Shown: positions 11,768 to 24,200 of the stretch, one piece after another
Layout of the letters: every line of letters starts with the position of its first letter
Position numbering within the stretch: position 1 is the first letter of the stretch
Assembly (NCBI GenBank): GCA_023079485.1
Contig: CM041084.1
Coordinates: 17,388,609-17,452,608 of the forward strand
Length of the DNA stretch: 64,000 bases
Direction of reading: 5' to 3'
Source: Archilochus colubris
Lineage: Eukaryota > Chordata > Aves > Apodiformes > Trochilidae
The notes under the pieces: generated by a model
What the model was told of the DNA's origin: nothing
Seen by the model: only the letters and a program-made list of their open reading frames with translations
The model's database searches: none
Program-made: the position numbers and the translations under genes

Positions 11768-12262
11768 TTAGGACGGCTCCTTGGCCGCGGAGGGGGCGGA
11801 CTTGCCGGCATTTCCGTTCTGTGCCTTGTAGCTGGTGAAGCAAGGTGTGTGGATTGTCCTGATGCTCTTCACACCTTGGTTCAGTGAAGTGGGGGAGGTA
11901 GAGGAAGGGGGGGAAGTAGAGGAGGAAGGAGGGGGTGGCCGGCCATTTTGAGTCTGTAGCGAGAAGGAGAGATGGTGACCTTTCCCTGGGTAAGTGGGGC
12001 TCTGGAACTTGGAGGAGCCATTAGAGACAGAGGGGATGAGGGAGGTAGAGTAAGTTATGCGACCTGTCTGAGGACCGAGAAGGTTAGAGGAAGGAATGGA
12101 GGATTTAGCAGGGGGATTAAGAGGGTTAGAGCTGTCACCACTAGAAGCAGGTGCTGAGCTGCTTTTCCCAGAAGTGGGAGAAAAGGATGGGATCTTAGAA
12201 GCAGGTAGGGTAGGGGAAGTAGCCTTATAGTCCCCACCAGCTTTCTTAGCACTTCCATTAGC
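11768..12262 (-). CDS. KIAA1217: KIAA1217 last coding exon (495 nt)
   Basis: The acceptor on the minus strand is TTTATTTGCAG, with exon start at 12262. It encodes 164 residues from [13 protein letters not shown] to ...[12 protein letters not shown] and then TAA. The segment is Ser/Pro-rich and disordered in character. It carries three SxIP tetrapeptides (SKIP at 12188-12199, SSIP at 12092-12103, SLIP at 12032-12043), and the family-typical TIHTP and TSYKAQNG near the end. The exon starts in phase 0. Confidence 0.93.
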   Translation of the reverse strand, partial: ANGSAKKAGGDYKATSPTLPASKIPSFSPTSGKSSSAPASSGDSSNPLNPPAKSSIPSSNLLGPQTGRITYSTSLIPSVSNGSSKFQSPTYPGKGHHLSFSLQTQNGRPPPPSSSTSPPSSTSPTSLNQGVKSIRTIHTPCFTSYKAQNGNAGKSAPSAAKEPS

Positions 12263-15200
12263 CTGCAAATAAAGATGGCAGGAGACAGTTTGTCAGAAAG
12301 CCAGTAACATGATAAACCAACAGGACCTGGGAAACCAGCCCTACGGAGAATAAGGATTAACAGTTCGAGGCCTGAGCTAAGTCTTGCAGCTGTGAACTGG
12401 ACCTGGTAGAAAACCCAAAGTGCCCAACAAAGAGTGCATAGAGAGAGAAAACCAACAAATCTTCTATAAGAAGGCGCAATCTATGGGTTATAGACCAGGC
12501 ACTACGTTGGCCATGCTTCTGGGTTATTTAGGTGTGAATAGACATGTCTGACCAGAGAGTTAGTGTACATCTACTGCCATCTGTTACACTGACAGGTTAG
12601 TGTCCACGGCTTCCTGTAAAGGCTCTGAACAGAAGCATTCCCAGCTCTCCTGAGGAACCACCACATTTACCAAAGGGAAAGTAAACAGGTAGTTGACATC
12701 TTAACATTACAGCGCAATACTATGGTTTAAACAAACATACAAACAAACAAACAAACAAAAACAAACACAAAAGGGATAAAAACCAAAGCAGCAGGTGTTT
12801 TATTGCAGACACGCATGCACAAGCATGATGAAAAGATCAGTAGATACTGTCATGCCCCCAGGATCCAGGACGTCCAGTTAGACCTCACTTGAGAGACAGG
12901 CATCCGTTATTTGGTATAACCTCAGTCACTTACTGCAGTTTTAAAATAAACAAACAACATGAACTGTCCATCCAAACACCGGGTTTAGGGTAAAACTACC
13001 TGTCTGTACTGGCGTGGATCCTGCAGCTTGTGCTGTTTGCCTGCTTTCTCCATGCTTCCTTGTCTACTTTTTGAAGCCATGGGGACCGGCATCCGGCTTG
13101 TCTGGGAGGCAGCGCTAGAGGCCTGCAGAAAGGAGTGGAGGGGCAGGAAGGGGAGACAAAGACAAGCTCTGATAAGTACCAGTGGGCTTGAAGAGGACAC
13201 TGCACACCATGCACCAAAAAAAAAAAAAAAAAGCCACAGTACTACATGCAGGGAAAGTTCAGGAGCTTCACACCACAGGTGTTAATTTCCAGAATCAAAT
13301 GGAGAAAACTGCTCAGCTACTGATCAGCCTGGATTTCATGTCAGTGATGCTTGTCATTTCACACAGCAGATTATTTGACCCAGCTCCCCTGCATTTGCCC
13401 ATCACCAATCAGCAGCAAAGATTTATTAAAAAAAAACAACAAACAACAACCCCCAAAAAACCAGTGGTCTATTAGCTGTTAGACACCTCATGGGGAGCCC
13501 AAACAAGCCACCTGAAAGGAAGCAAACAAATCACAAGACCCTCTTGTTTAATGGTTATTATTGCAGATTTTAGAAAGCAGCTGGAAGTTTGATTTCTTGG
13601 ACTAAGGTACCTTACGTGAAGTGGCTGGGATTGACGGAGGGGGCTCTACACCAGCAAGGCTCTCATCCAGCACTACAACCTCTCGGGGTGGGGTCTCTGG
13701 TACTATCTGGGCAGAGAAGGGGACAGTGCTTCCCTCAGAGCTGTATGTGCTTTCAGGGATAGATTTTGGACTCATTTCACTGATGGTGTTTTCCAGCTGC
13801 TTTATAGTCTGCTCAAGGCTGTCTAGCGTTCGGTATGTACTCTGTCGAATTTCATCAGTCCTAGACAGAGGCACTGCAACTCCAGAGGGTTCCTCTTGCT
13901 TCCCAGAAGGACTTTTGTCACTGTCCTCAGGCTGAGACCCAGTGATTTCAAATCTCTTTGCTTCTTTGTGCTGCTTCAAGGTCCCATCTTCCTCCTCTTC
14001 TTCATAGACCACAACCTGCAAGGTCTTCTTCCCAGTCTTGGTTCCTGTCCGTATTGCCTGCGTCAGAGCAGCCAGCTGCTTTTTAGGAAATTTGAATTTA
14101 AATTTTTTCTTGGAGTCCTGCCTGCTTCCAAACTGATCCGGAGAGTCCAAGTGTGTTTCTGTGCTTAGCCCATAGATCTGACGGTATTTGCTAAAATTTG
14201 CCTTTGTGCTTTCCTCCTCTGCAGGAGGTCTGGTTTCTGTTGAGTCAGAGGAAGATGGGAGGTTAAACCCATACTGCTCACTGAGACTGTGAGCTGCTGA
14301 ATACTCTGTGATTGCTTTCCTGTCATCTACTGCTTGTGGCTCTTCCTTCTGGCTCTCAGAGATTCCATGTGCTTCATTTTCTTCCTCCTCCTCTTCCTCT
14401 TCTATCTTCTCCTCCGTCATCATTTTCTCCAGCTCCTCATCGCATTCCTCAAAAATTGTAGAAAGTCGCTTATATGCTGACCTAATATCCATTGGTTCAT
14501 CAAAAATGATGATGACAGGTTTTTTGTCCAGACACACCACTGGCTCTTCACTGTCTGTGTTTTCCGAGGTGCCCTTCTCAGATGGCACATCCTTCCTTGC
14601 ATCAATGTTCACTGTTTGCACATCTCCCCCTTTCCGACTGACTATATCATGAACTTCCCCACTCGAGAGGACCTGGACAGCTGTTTTAGTAATCATGAAG
14701 GCAATGTTTTCTGGGGGTGGGTTGTTGTCACTCAGAGAGCCAGCTGGAGAGTCTGTCTCTTCAATGCTGTTCATGCTGTTACTTCTGGACACTTTGGGTC
14801 TTAGCACAACCTCGCTATAGTTGACTGCAGGAGCTTCTTGATCATTTGAGGAAGGCTGAGGCACCAAAGCCTCCTGCGTCTGCCTCATGAGGGGGGCAAC
14901 GCTGCTGATGGGAATGTGCTTGCCCGTGGTCTGCAAGTCTCCACCCTGTGGCAGGCCCTGGAAAGCATCTCGTGAGAGTCCAGAGTTTGACTTTTGTTTT
15001 CCTGTTTCAACAGCTGGAAAATGTGATCCTAAAATATCTTGAGCCCCTCTTCGTTTGTCATCCTCTGTCAAACTGACACCAGATACATTTGTGCTTATAT
15101 TCTGGAGGTTTTTCTTAGAATAGTCTCTACTGTCTACAAACAAACCCTTGCTAAATGTAGCACTGTCATTCTTTGAAAAGCCAATTTTACTGTCAGCTGT

Positions 15201-18200
15201 GCTGGATGAATCAGAACCCAATTCTTCTTCAGTTTTCCCTTCCCTCTTCTCTTTAGGATGGTCACTATCTGTGGGAGATCCTGTTGTAGCCCCACACACC
15301 TAAGGGGGAAAGTCGGATTACTTAGTTATTCAGGGCTGTTACCTTTACAGGACTTCTTTTTGTTTCCTCAAAATTAATCATCATATTCTCAGGGCAGCCC
15401 TCATGAACTCACCACTCTGTTTACTGCTGCAGAGGCATGTCTGATCTTGTCATCTGATCCCTGCCTTTCTGCAGGGCAAAATTCCCAATTCTGGCAGAAC
15501 AGCACATGATGTTCCTGCTCTATGTTATGCATGTGGCCAGCATGGGCTGTCACCCAGGGCTCCTGCCTTAACAAAGCCTCCAGAATATGTAAAAGCACAC
15601 TAATTACCTGATTTCCAACACAGTGCTAGCTTGACCTTCACTTTCCAGCTTAAAACCAAACCAAACCAAATGAAACCAAACCAAACAAAACAAAACGAAA
15701 CGAAACGAAACCAAACCATAGCTTGTATAAGACTGAAGTTGAAAAGATTCACAGTATATGATTAAGTTCTGCTGGGAAATATCAAAGGAAACCTCATGTG
15801 GAAGGGCTGACAGCAGGACACTATGGCTTGCTGGCTCTCTCACAGGAGAGCCAAACGCATGAGCCTGGCTTGCCTTGCAAGGAAGGTTTGCAAAAGCTGA
15901 CTGATTTGAATGTTGCTCACACCTGAGCAGCACTGGTCAATTATGGTTAATATGATCACAGACTGAGTTTCTAAATCCTTACTGCAGCATAAATGTACTC
16001 CTCCAAAACTGCTACTGGCACTCTGTAGCAGCTGTGGAAGTGCAGAATGAAACACTGAGCTATATTCATTTAGAAAAGCAACTCCAAACAGCACACAGAG
16101 AGGTCATCCCCTAGCTCAAAAGTTGTATATTCTCAGAAAAGCAAATGGAAGGGGACTTTTCTAATTTCCAAATGCCCTCTGGGGCTTGGTTTGTTAAGTG
16201 CTAGGGACAGCTTGGGATAAACAGGAACCATCAGGCTGAGGGAGTAACCTGAAAAGACACCATGTCTGTGAACAAACAAGTGAGAAATTTACAGTCAAAA
16301 GAGGGCTTGCCAAGGAGGAAATTAACCTGGCCTCAAGTGTGGGAAAGCAGCAAGCCAAAAGCATTACTGCTGACATTGCTGAAACTAGAAGCTGACTCCT
16401 AACACACCAGAATGACAGATTATATGTATATGAGCACCACAACACACAGAAGATCAGTCAGGAGAGTTGCCCTCTCATCTGAGGTGAATGAGTGACGGTA
16501 CCAAAATCCCCAGGCTGGGTCGTGCATGTACTCCCTGTGCACACAGAGGCTCACACAGTACAGCTTCTACATCATGTGCTACTTTCTTATATACTGTCTG
16601 AGGATTTTACACAGAAAAACTTCACACACAATCGAACTGCAGGAGTGAGAAATTCAGCAACAGACGAGTCCCAGTTCATCTCTGCACAGGCTCCTGCTAA
16701 TACACAGCTACACAGCTGCCCCACAAATGCCCTGACACCCCTCACACTGCTAAGTGAGGAGGATCTGTCCCACGAACCAAGCACAGCCAGTGAGGCATCA
16801 GTGGGCATGCTGACACTGTCTGCACTTTCTGCTGAGAGCTGGTGTCAGAACAGGACACCAGGCCTTGAGGTCACCCCAGGCCTAGAAGTGGTAAGTGCCT
16901 CCCAGTCCCATTACATGTCAGAATTAGGGCAGGCCATTTAATGGTACTTGTTCTCTGTGGATATGGTGACTCAGTGACTGAGCTCTCATTTCTCTAGATC
17001 TTTTTTAGAAAGTTCTATTTCTTGTTCCAGGCATCAATGTACAATATATCTCATTTCAGGAGTCCCTTCCTACTAAAAAATAAAAACACAACAAAATTTC
17101 CTCTGTGAGTTTATCATGACCATAAGGCTCCATATTTAGAGCCAATAAACATTCTGTCATGTCAGATAACAAAACCAGATCTCATTAACCTCAATTTCCT
17201 GGACTCTGTGTTATTCCAGTAAATAGCAGTTTATGGCAATTACTTGGCAGTGCCTTTCAAACAAACATTTGTGCTACAGGATGTGCCACATCTTGAATGG
17301 TGACCCAAGTTTTCATGCAACAATATGATCTTCTCCTTCTGACACCAGCAGTAAGGAAGACGACAAGAGATACATTCACACCTTTTTTTCTCCATAACAC
17401 TGTCATAGACTCCACAATTTTTTTCCCCTTTTATTTGTATCCATTGAACTTGCATCCTCACCCAGCCAGGTATTTGCAGCTTTAGACCAGAACTGCTGTT
17501 TGGGCAGCTCCAAACCAAGTCCTTGTGTGCATTGCCCTGACCTGGCAGCAGTACCATCTGGGGACAGTTATAGATTTTGGTCCTAATAATGTACCAGGCA
17601 CCACCATCTAGGAGTCAGCTTGTACTTTACAGCTGCAGTGCCCTGTGCAGATACAGCTGATTGTGGTTAAGGCAGTTGTGTTCTTCTCTGCCCTGGGGAC
17701 CCAGCAAAATAATCCTGTCTCCCCCTGTCTCAGTTTCTGTTAAATGAAGTTGAAGTACAGTGTCTCCCATAAAATCCTTGGGGAGCAATTAATGATGCTA
17801 CAGCAGAGAAGGCATTACTATGTTGCATACACACACAAGAACACAGGACAAACTTAAAATACTGTGCTGAAGAGCTGTTTTCTTCCCTGCCATTATCCCT
17901 CTTTACTGCAAACTGGCATTTGGCTGACAAGCTGCCATGCCTGCATGACTCCCTAAACCCAGCTATGATTCAATTCATTTTTCTTGAACTTTAAAAAGAG
18001 GCCTGCAAATGCAGAAATATTGGTTCTTTTCTTCATCCTGCACATTGGCTGGCCACTGAGACCAACCAACTCAAATGGCAACCCCAGCCCAGGGACAGAG
18101 ATGTGAAATTCCTGCCAGCTTGGCTATGGCCCCACCCATATGGCACCTCATCTAAGTCCCACTACCAAAGAGTGAATCTTGCCCATTAACTTTCAGAGCA

Positions 18201-21200
18201 AGGGCAAATTTGGCTCATCAACTTTCACTCTATCTTCTGATAAACTGAATGGGATTTCAGTGTATCTAATAATTATTTCTGCAAAATAAAGCAGAAATTC
18301 TCCAAAGCAGGTCTTGAGACTGAGAGAATTTCTCCTCAAGGCAAGTACAAAGCTTAGGAAAGATGCTTCACCATCTTTTGCCAGAACAGCTCTGGAAGGA
18401 TATTCTGAGGAGTATGAGCATCTCCTTGGTGGAAACTGATGGATAATATTTTAATTTTGTTTTTGTAGAATCATAAAACTTCATGCAACTCTTGTATGAG
18501 ACATATAATGTAGATTGATAATAATGTTGATTGATAATATTGTTCCATATTGTTCCATAAATTGATAATAATGTTCCATATGAGTGTTTCTGAGCCATAC
18601 GGAGAAAACAAGAAGGAAACCACTAGGGAGTGGTGGTTGGGGGTTAGAGAAAAGAGGACTTAAGATGTAAGATTAGTCTTGAAGGAAAGAAGGTTATGCC
18701 AAGACCGCGTGGCATGTTTACAAATGCCACTTGTTACCTTCTTTTCCTTGTGCTGCATTAAAGTCCCAGGCCTTATGTCTTTAACATGTGTATCATTTCT
18801 GGACTGTTCAGCATGATTGTTTGAGTTTACATCCATAACAGAGCACTTCTGGAAAGCCTAGGAAATAAATACTGTAGGTTATCAGGAGACCAAGTAGCTT
18901 TTATGCAGAAATATCTGGAGATGACCAACTACAAAAAAGAGCATTTGCTTTTAACATTCCCAGCTCAACAATATTATTTACAAGCTCATGAGATAAAAGA
19001 TTTTAGACTATCAGAAAATAGGGCATACTCTTCAATTTGCCAAGACTGCACTCTAACTCAACATGCTGTCCTCAATGTCTCCTGCAGGGACACAAGCCTG
19101 ATTTCTGGTTTTACAGACAGGGAGATGAAGGCAGAGTTGCTGCAAACTATCCAAATTTAAGTTGAAAGCCAATGACAAACTGTTGGCTTGTAACAGTACT
19201 TACTTCCTTGTGTCTGATATATCTTCAAAGACCACACCAAATATACTTTTGGATTTGACCACACATAAAAAATAAACTTAAGGTTTTATGTATTAAAATT
19301 AACAAATCCCAAATTTCAGCTCTATTCCATTTACCATAGCCAAACACTTCTGTGTTTCCTTTATGCTTCCTCACCTCCATTCCCAGTGTATATAAGTGGG
19401 GTTTGATGTTTCCCTGGCTAGGACAGGCAGGCAGAAATATAAATTTTTCCTCCCCAGATGTTCTCATCTGGAAGAAACCTGTATGTTGTCTGCAGAAGTG
19501 TGAAGAAGAGGTGGGAGCAGGAGGCCTTACACACTCAATAAATGAAAAAAGGTGGCATCTAACATCTCCATCCCTTGCTGTCAACTCAGCTCCCAGATTT
19601 GTCTGTCTCATGACCCATAATGCAAGAGCTACATAACTGTTACTTAAACTTGGAAACCTGTGTCTTTGCCACAGCCCTCTTTGATACTCCAGATGGTGGC
19701 AGTCTACTTTCAGGTTCCTCCTGGCCTGGAAACTCCTCAATATATGAGCTTGGTAACTATTTTCCTCCCACTGTGTGTATTCCAGAGCATGGCCTTGACT
19801 TTTCAGCCCTTTGTCTTGCTACCCTCTTTCCATTTCCTTTGGGTTTCTCTTTCCAGCAGACTCTCAGATCCAGAGGAGCAGAACTATCACTGCCACTACT
19901 GCACAGTCCTGGCTCCAAGTGTGAACCACTGGGATTTCTGCAGGCATGGTCTGATAACAGTGAGATGTACAGGCAGGACAGCTCTGTCAGCCAGGGAACA
20001 AGGGAGGAGAGCACCGGAGTCAAATGTTCTGTGACACCTGAGAGCATTGTATCCATACACAGTGTAATAGGGAAGTCATTTAATTCTTGGCAACCTGCAT
20101 GAAATTACTAGCCCTGCTTACAAGTTTAAAACAGGCTTGTTTTTTAAATAGTGTACTCCCTATATGTATTGGATGCTTATGAAAAATCAGAAAAGTAACA
20201 ATAATGGGGAAAATCCAGTGCAAAAATGAGGTGTAGAGTTTCTTCAGGTTTTCTATTACATCCTATTTGTATGTGTTTATAGACCAGAGTACCCAAGATG
20301 ACAGGGAACAATTAGGACAAGTAGTCTTGCTCCTCATAATACAGGGTACAAAATTCCCAAGTTTACCCACTTGTGGGAGCAGTGATGTGTTTCTGAGCTA
20401 GGCATACCATCTGCAATGGCATCCTCAAAGTTCTTCAGACTTTAAATGATGAAGAATCTATTGTTTCTTTTGGTAATTGGTAATTTGCTTATTTATCACT
20501 TTTTCTGTGATACATTTTGATACTGATACTAGATGGGCAGCTGAGACAACTATGCCTTTTTCTGGTAGATTAAAAAAGGTACTTCCCGTGAAGGCACCTC
20601 CACATTATACTCAAGTCTCTTCTGAACCTTCATATTCTTAAATTGCCTTTTCAAATAGGGGACACACAGAATCACAGATTGGAAGGGACCACTAGAGATC
20701 AAGTCCAACTCCCTGACAAAGGAGGATCACCTAGTGCAGGTCACACAGAAATGTGTCCAGCTGGGTCTTAACAGTAGAGAAGGAGACTCCACAATCTCTC
20801 TGGGCAGCCTGTCCCAGTGCTTTGTCACCCTTAAAGCAAAAAAAGTTTTTCCTCATGTTGAGGTGGACCTTTGTGTGTTCCAGTTTGTGTCTGCTGACCC
20901 TCATCATATCACAGGGCACCACTGAAAGGAGCCTGGTCTCATCTTGACACCCACCCTTCAAGTATTTAGAAACATTAATAAGGTCCCCTCCCAGTCCTCA
21001 CCAGGCAAAAAAACCCAGGCCCCTCAGCCTTTCCTCATATGACAGATATTCCAGTCCCCTGATCATCCTTGTAGATCTCCACTGGACTCTCTCTAGTATA
21101 TCCCTGTCCCTCTTAAACTGGAGAGCCCAGAACTGGACACAATACTCCAGATGTGGTCTCACTGAAGCAGAATAGAGGGGGAGGAGAACATCCCTTGGCT

Positions 21201-24200
21201 TGCTGGACACTCTTCTTAACACACTCCAGGACACCACTGGTCTTCTTGGCCACAAGAGTGCATTGCTGTCCCATGGATAATGTATTGTCCATCAGTACTC
21301 CAACGTACTTCTCCTTGGAGCTGCTTTCCAGCAGGTCAACCCCTAATCTGTGCTGGACCACTTATTCTTATTGAACCTTGGACACATGGACAATTAGTCA
21401 TGGATGCAGCAGCCTAGGGCTGATCTCACTGATCCTGTACACAGATAAAAACATTCACTCTTCTTAGAGCTACACCCAGATACTAATTCTGTGGCAATGG
21501 CACTGACCTGGGATGTCCTGTGAGCTTCTCACTGCAATTCCTATTCCCTTCCAAGACAGTCAATTGTGCTCTGGCTGTATTTGTTGCTCTTGATTGCTAT
21601 AATCTCTCTGCTCTTATCCTTCACCAGTTTTAATTAAGCTGATTTAAACAGCAAATTTAAACAGCCTGTTGATGAAAATACACAGTGGCACTGGGCCTGT
21701 AGCTGGTCTCTGTGGGGCCTGACTATAAATACGTGCTTTAAAAACAACACTTTCAAAGCCAGACAGCTCCAAATCATTCTATGATTTTATTTTAATATTT
21801 TTTGTATACTCCATGTGCAAGATTTTTATCAGAGAATTGTATAATGTTTGATCAATGAGTTACAAAAATGTTTATGGTATACAATTCAGTTCATCAGTCA
21901 AACCTGTTACCTGATCAAAGAGTGTTGCTTGCTTTCACAGATCTGTGTTCCACTATATTGTGTTTAGAATCATAGAGTTGTTTTGGTTGGAAAAGACATG
22001 TTTATGTCTGTTCTTTAGTTCTTCACTGCCTGAATCCTGTAACTGATTTTCCAGTGGTATCACACTAATGAGCCTGCAGCTCCTACATCAAGCAGTTCAC
22101 CCTTTCTAAAACACGGTACACAGTCAACCTTCTAAAATGTACCTGATATTCTGGTATTGTTTAAAATGAGCTTTGTTTGTCCCCAAAACTATCTCTTAAA
22201 AAGTCATTCCCAGTTGAGGTAGCATGTCTATTTGTCCTTCTTAGCTCCCACCACCCCTCCTTTCCAGACCCTGTTGTCACCAGTTGCAACACAGCTGGGT
22301 TGTTTTCCTGGAGACAAGACAATGTGACAGTTTCACTGTCCCCAGCTCCCCTGTCACACTAGCCAGTAGCACACAAGGGACAAAGGCAAAGTGCTGTAGG
22401 TAAACCTGCAAACCAGCTGTTTGAAGTGCTGGTGGGTAAGAGGTGAGCAGACTGCACTCATCATGTGTAACAGATGCTGTTTAATGTCAATGTCTCCTAT
22501 GGTGCAAATACTCCCTGGGCAGCACCAAACCCACCTTTAGGATGATGGAAAGCAGGATCATTTCATGTTTTGGCAAGTGCTCTGAAACTCCCCAACAACA
22601 GAAGTTACAACCAGTTATGCTGATCCATAAGTCCTTTCCTCATGTGGGAAACTTGAACTTGTGCTGAGGATAGCTGGAATAGTTGGCTTTTACTGCAGCA
22701 TCATCATCACTGAAATAGCCTATGGGCTATCAAGTGAAGGACCAGCAAGAAAGCACTACTGCTATACCACTGGTAACGTATCAGTTACACAACAGTGAGC
22801 ACAGCCCTCCAGGAACAAATCTTGTATTTTTTATTCCCACAGTGTTAACACAAATAATGGGCTCTCAGCACCTTGCTGGTCTGGTACTAATTAAGAAATG
22901 CTAGGCCAGGGACAACCACCCCTAATGCACACCAATATTTTACTTGTCCCATCTACATGTGTAAGATTCTCTGGTGGTGACCCCTGCATTCGTGACCACT
23001 CTCTCAGCTCCAGACCTCTTAAGCACAATTTGAGTGGTGTTGCAAAACGTGTACCACTCATCACAATAAAGTGGTGAGACTGGCAGACACACTTTAGTTC
23101 ATGTTCTGAGCTATAAATTGTTCTGAAGGCCTAGAAATTATATTGGGCACAGGTGTCTTCCTGTGCAACCCAAAGGGCATTACCTGTAATTCTGCCATTA
23201 TTTTATCTCCCTCTTCTTCCTCTTCCTCTTTTGCAGCTGATGCTACAGCATGTCCTGTGCTCCGAGACAATGCCTGATCCTCTTTAGGGGCTTTGGATTG
23301 TGCTATTTGCCCAGCATCTTCACTGCATTCCTACAGGGGATGAGAAAGCACAGACTGAGAATATAGTGAAACCATCCTGACATAAAGCGAACACAGAAAA
23401 TTCAACACTACTGCAGTTCCCCTGATGCAAGGCCTCTCTTCTTTTTTAAGAATACTGCTACTTTGTTTGTTCAAAAGCAACCAGTAGTACTGATATGATA
23501 GCATGTTCACAGATGAAAAAGCTATTTAACTGGGACTTGCCTCCACTTCCTTCAGGGAAAAGAACAGATTCTGTGAAAATGCTTCCAAACCTGAGCTGTT
23601 CTTCCCCATCTGTGTAAGGGATGCTTCTTTATTTTTAATCTTCTTACCGCTCTAAATGAAAACAGCTTGTGACTTGCCTTCTATATTGTTAGGAGATAAG
23701 GGCAACAAAACTCCTGTAAACAGAACTGGTCAAACCTTTTTGTGTTGGCCCTAACAGCAGTGTTTCCTGGTTCACAGTTTCAGTGGCTCTCAAGGATGTA
23801 CCTCTGTCTCAACTTATTTTCTGTTTTATAGACACAGCCTAGGATTCGGAATGTTTCTCTTCTCATCAACAGTCTGATTGCATAAAGTCTGAATCATCAA
23901 ACCTTGACAGCTGCAGTCTCTTTTCTGGATGTATAGATGACATCTCCTGATCTTGTTGTGGTTAGCCCTGAACCTGGCAGGTAGCTGCGCCGTGGAGGTG
24001 GAGGAGGTGGGGACTTGGTCAGTTTGTCATTATCGTGTTCTCCATCAGGAACTTCTTCTGCAAGTAAACAGAGTACCACAAAATGAGCCTAGGAAAAATT
24101 ATTTTCATCCCTGCTTGGACTGGAAAGGAAAAATATGTCTTAAAAGGTCTTGCTGCAGAATATCTAAGAATAGAAACACATTTGGGATTCAAGTGGAAAC

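Larger units (their letters stand above)
15300..18737 (-). other. KIAA1217: KIAA1217 intron (3.4 kb)
   Basis: AT-rich intron with an AAACC/AAACG repeat (15652-15717) and a small local duplication (18513-18582). The plus-strand open frame at 16492-16941 lacks splice context and is not supported as a gene. Confidence 0.8.
18858..23183 (-). other. KIAA1217: KIAA1217 intron (4.3 kb)
   Basis: Holds a CR1 LINE copy (about 20667-21400) and a short CR1 3' tail (about 21966-22005). The remainder is unremarkable AT-rich sequence. Confidence 0.8.

Noticed and set aside
16492..16941. 149-codon plus-strand open frame in a KIAA1217 intron
   Set aside because: Low-complexity Thr/Ser/Leu composition with no family resemblance; it is antisense to KIAA1217 without splice sites.
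21773..21800. AATCATTCTATGATTTTA as another CR1 tail
   Set aside because: Only about 15 nt match and the upstream sequence shows no CR1 words; it could be chance.
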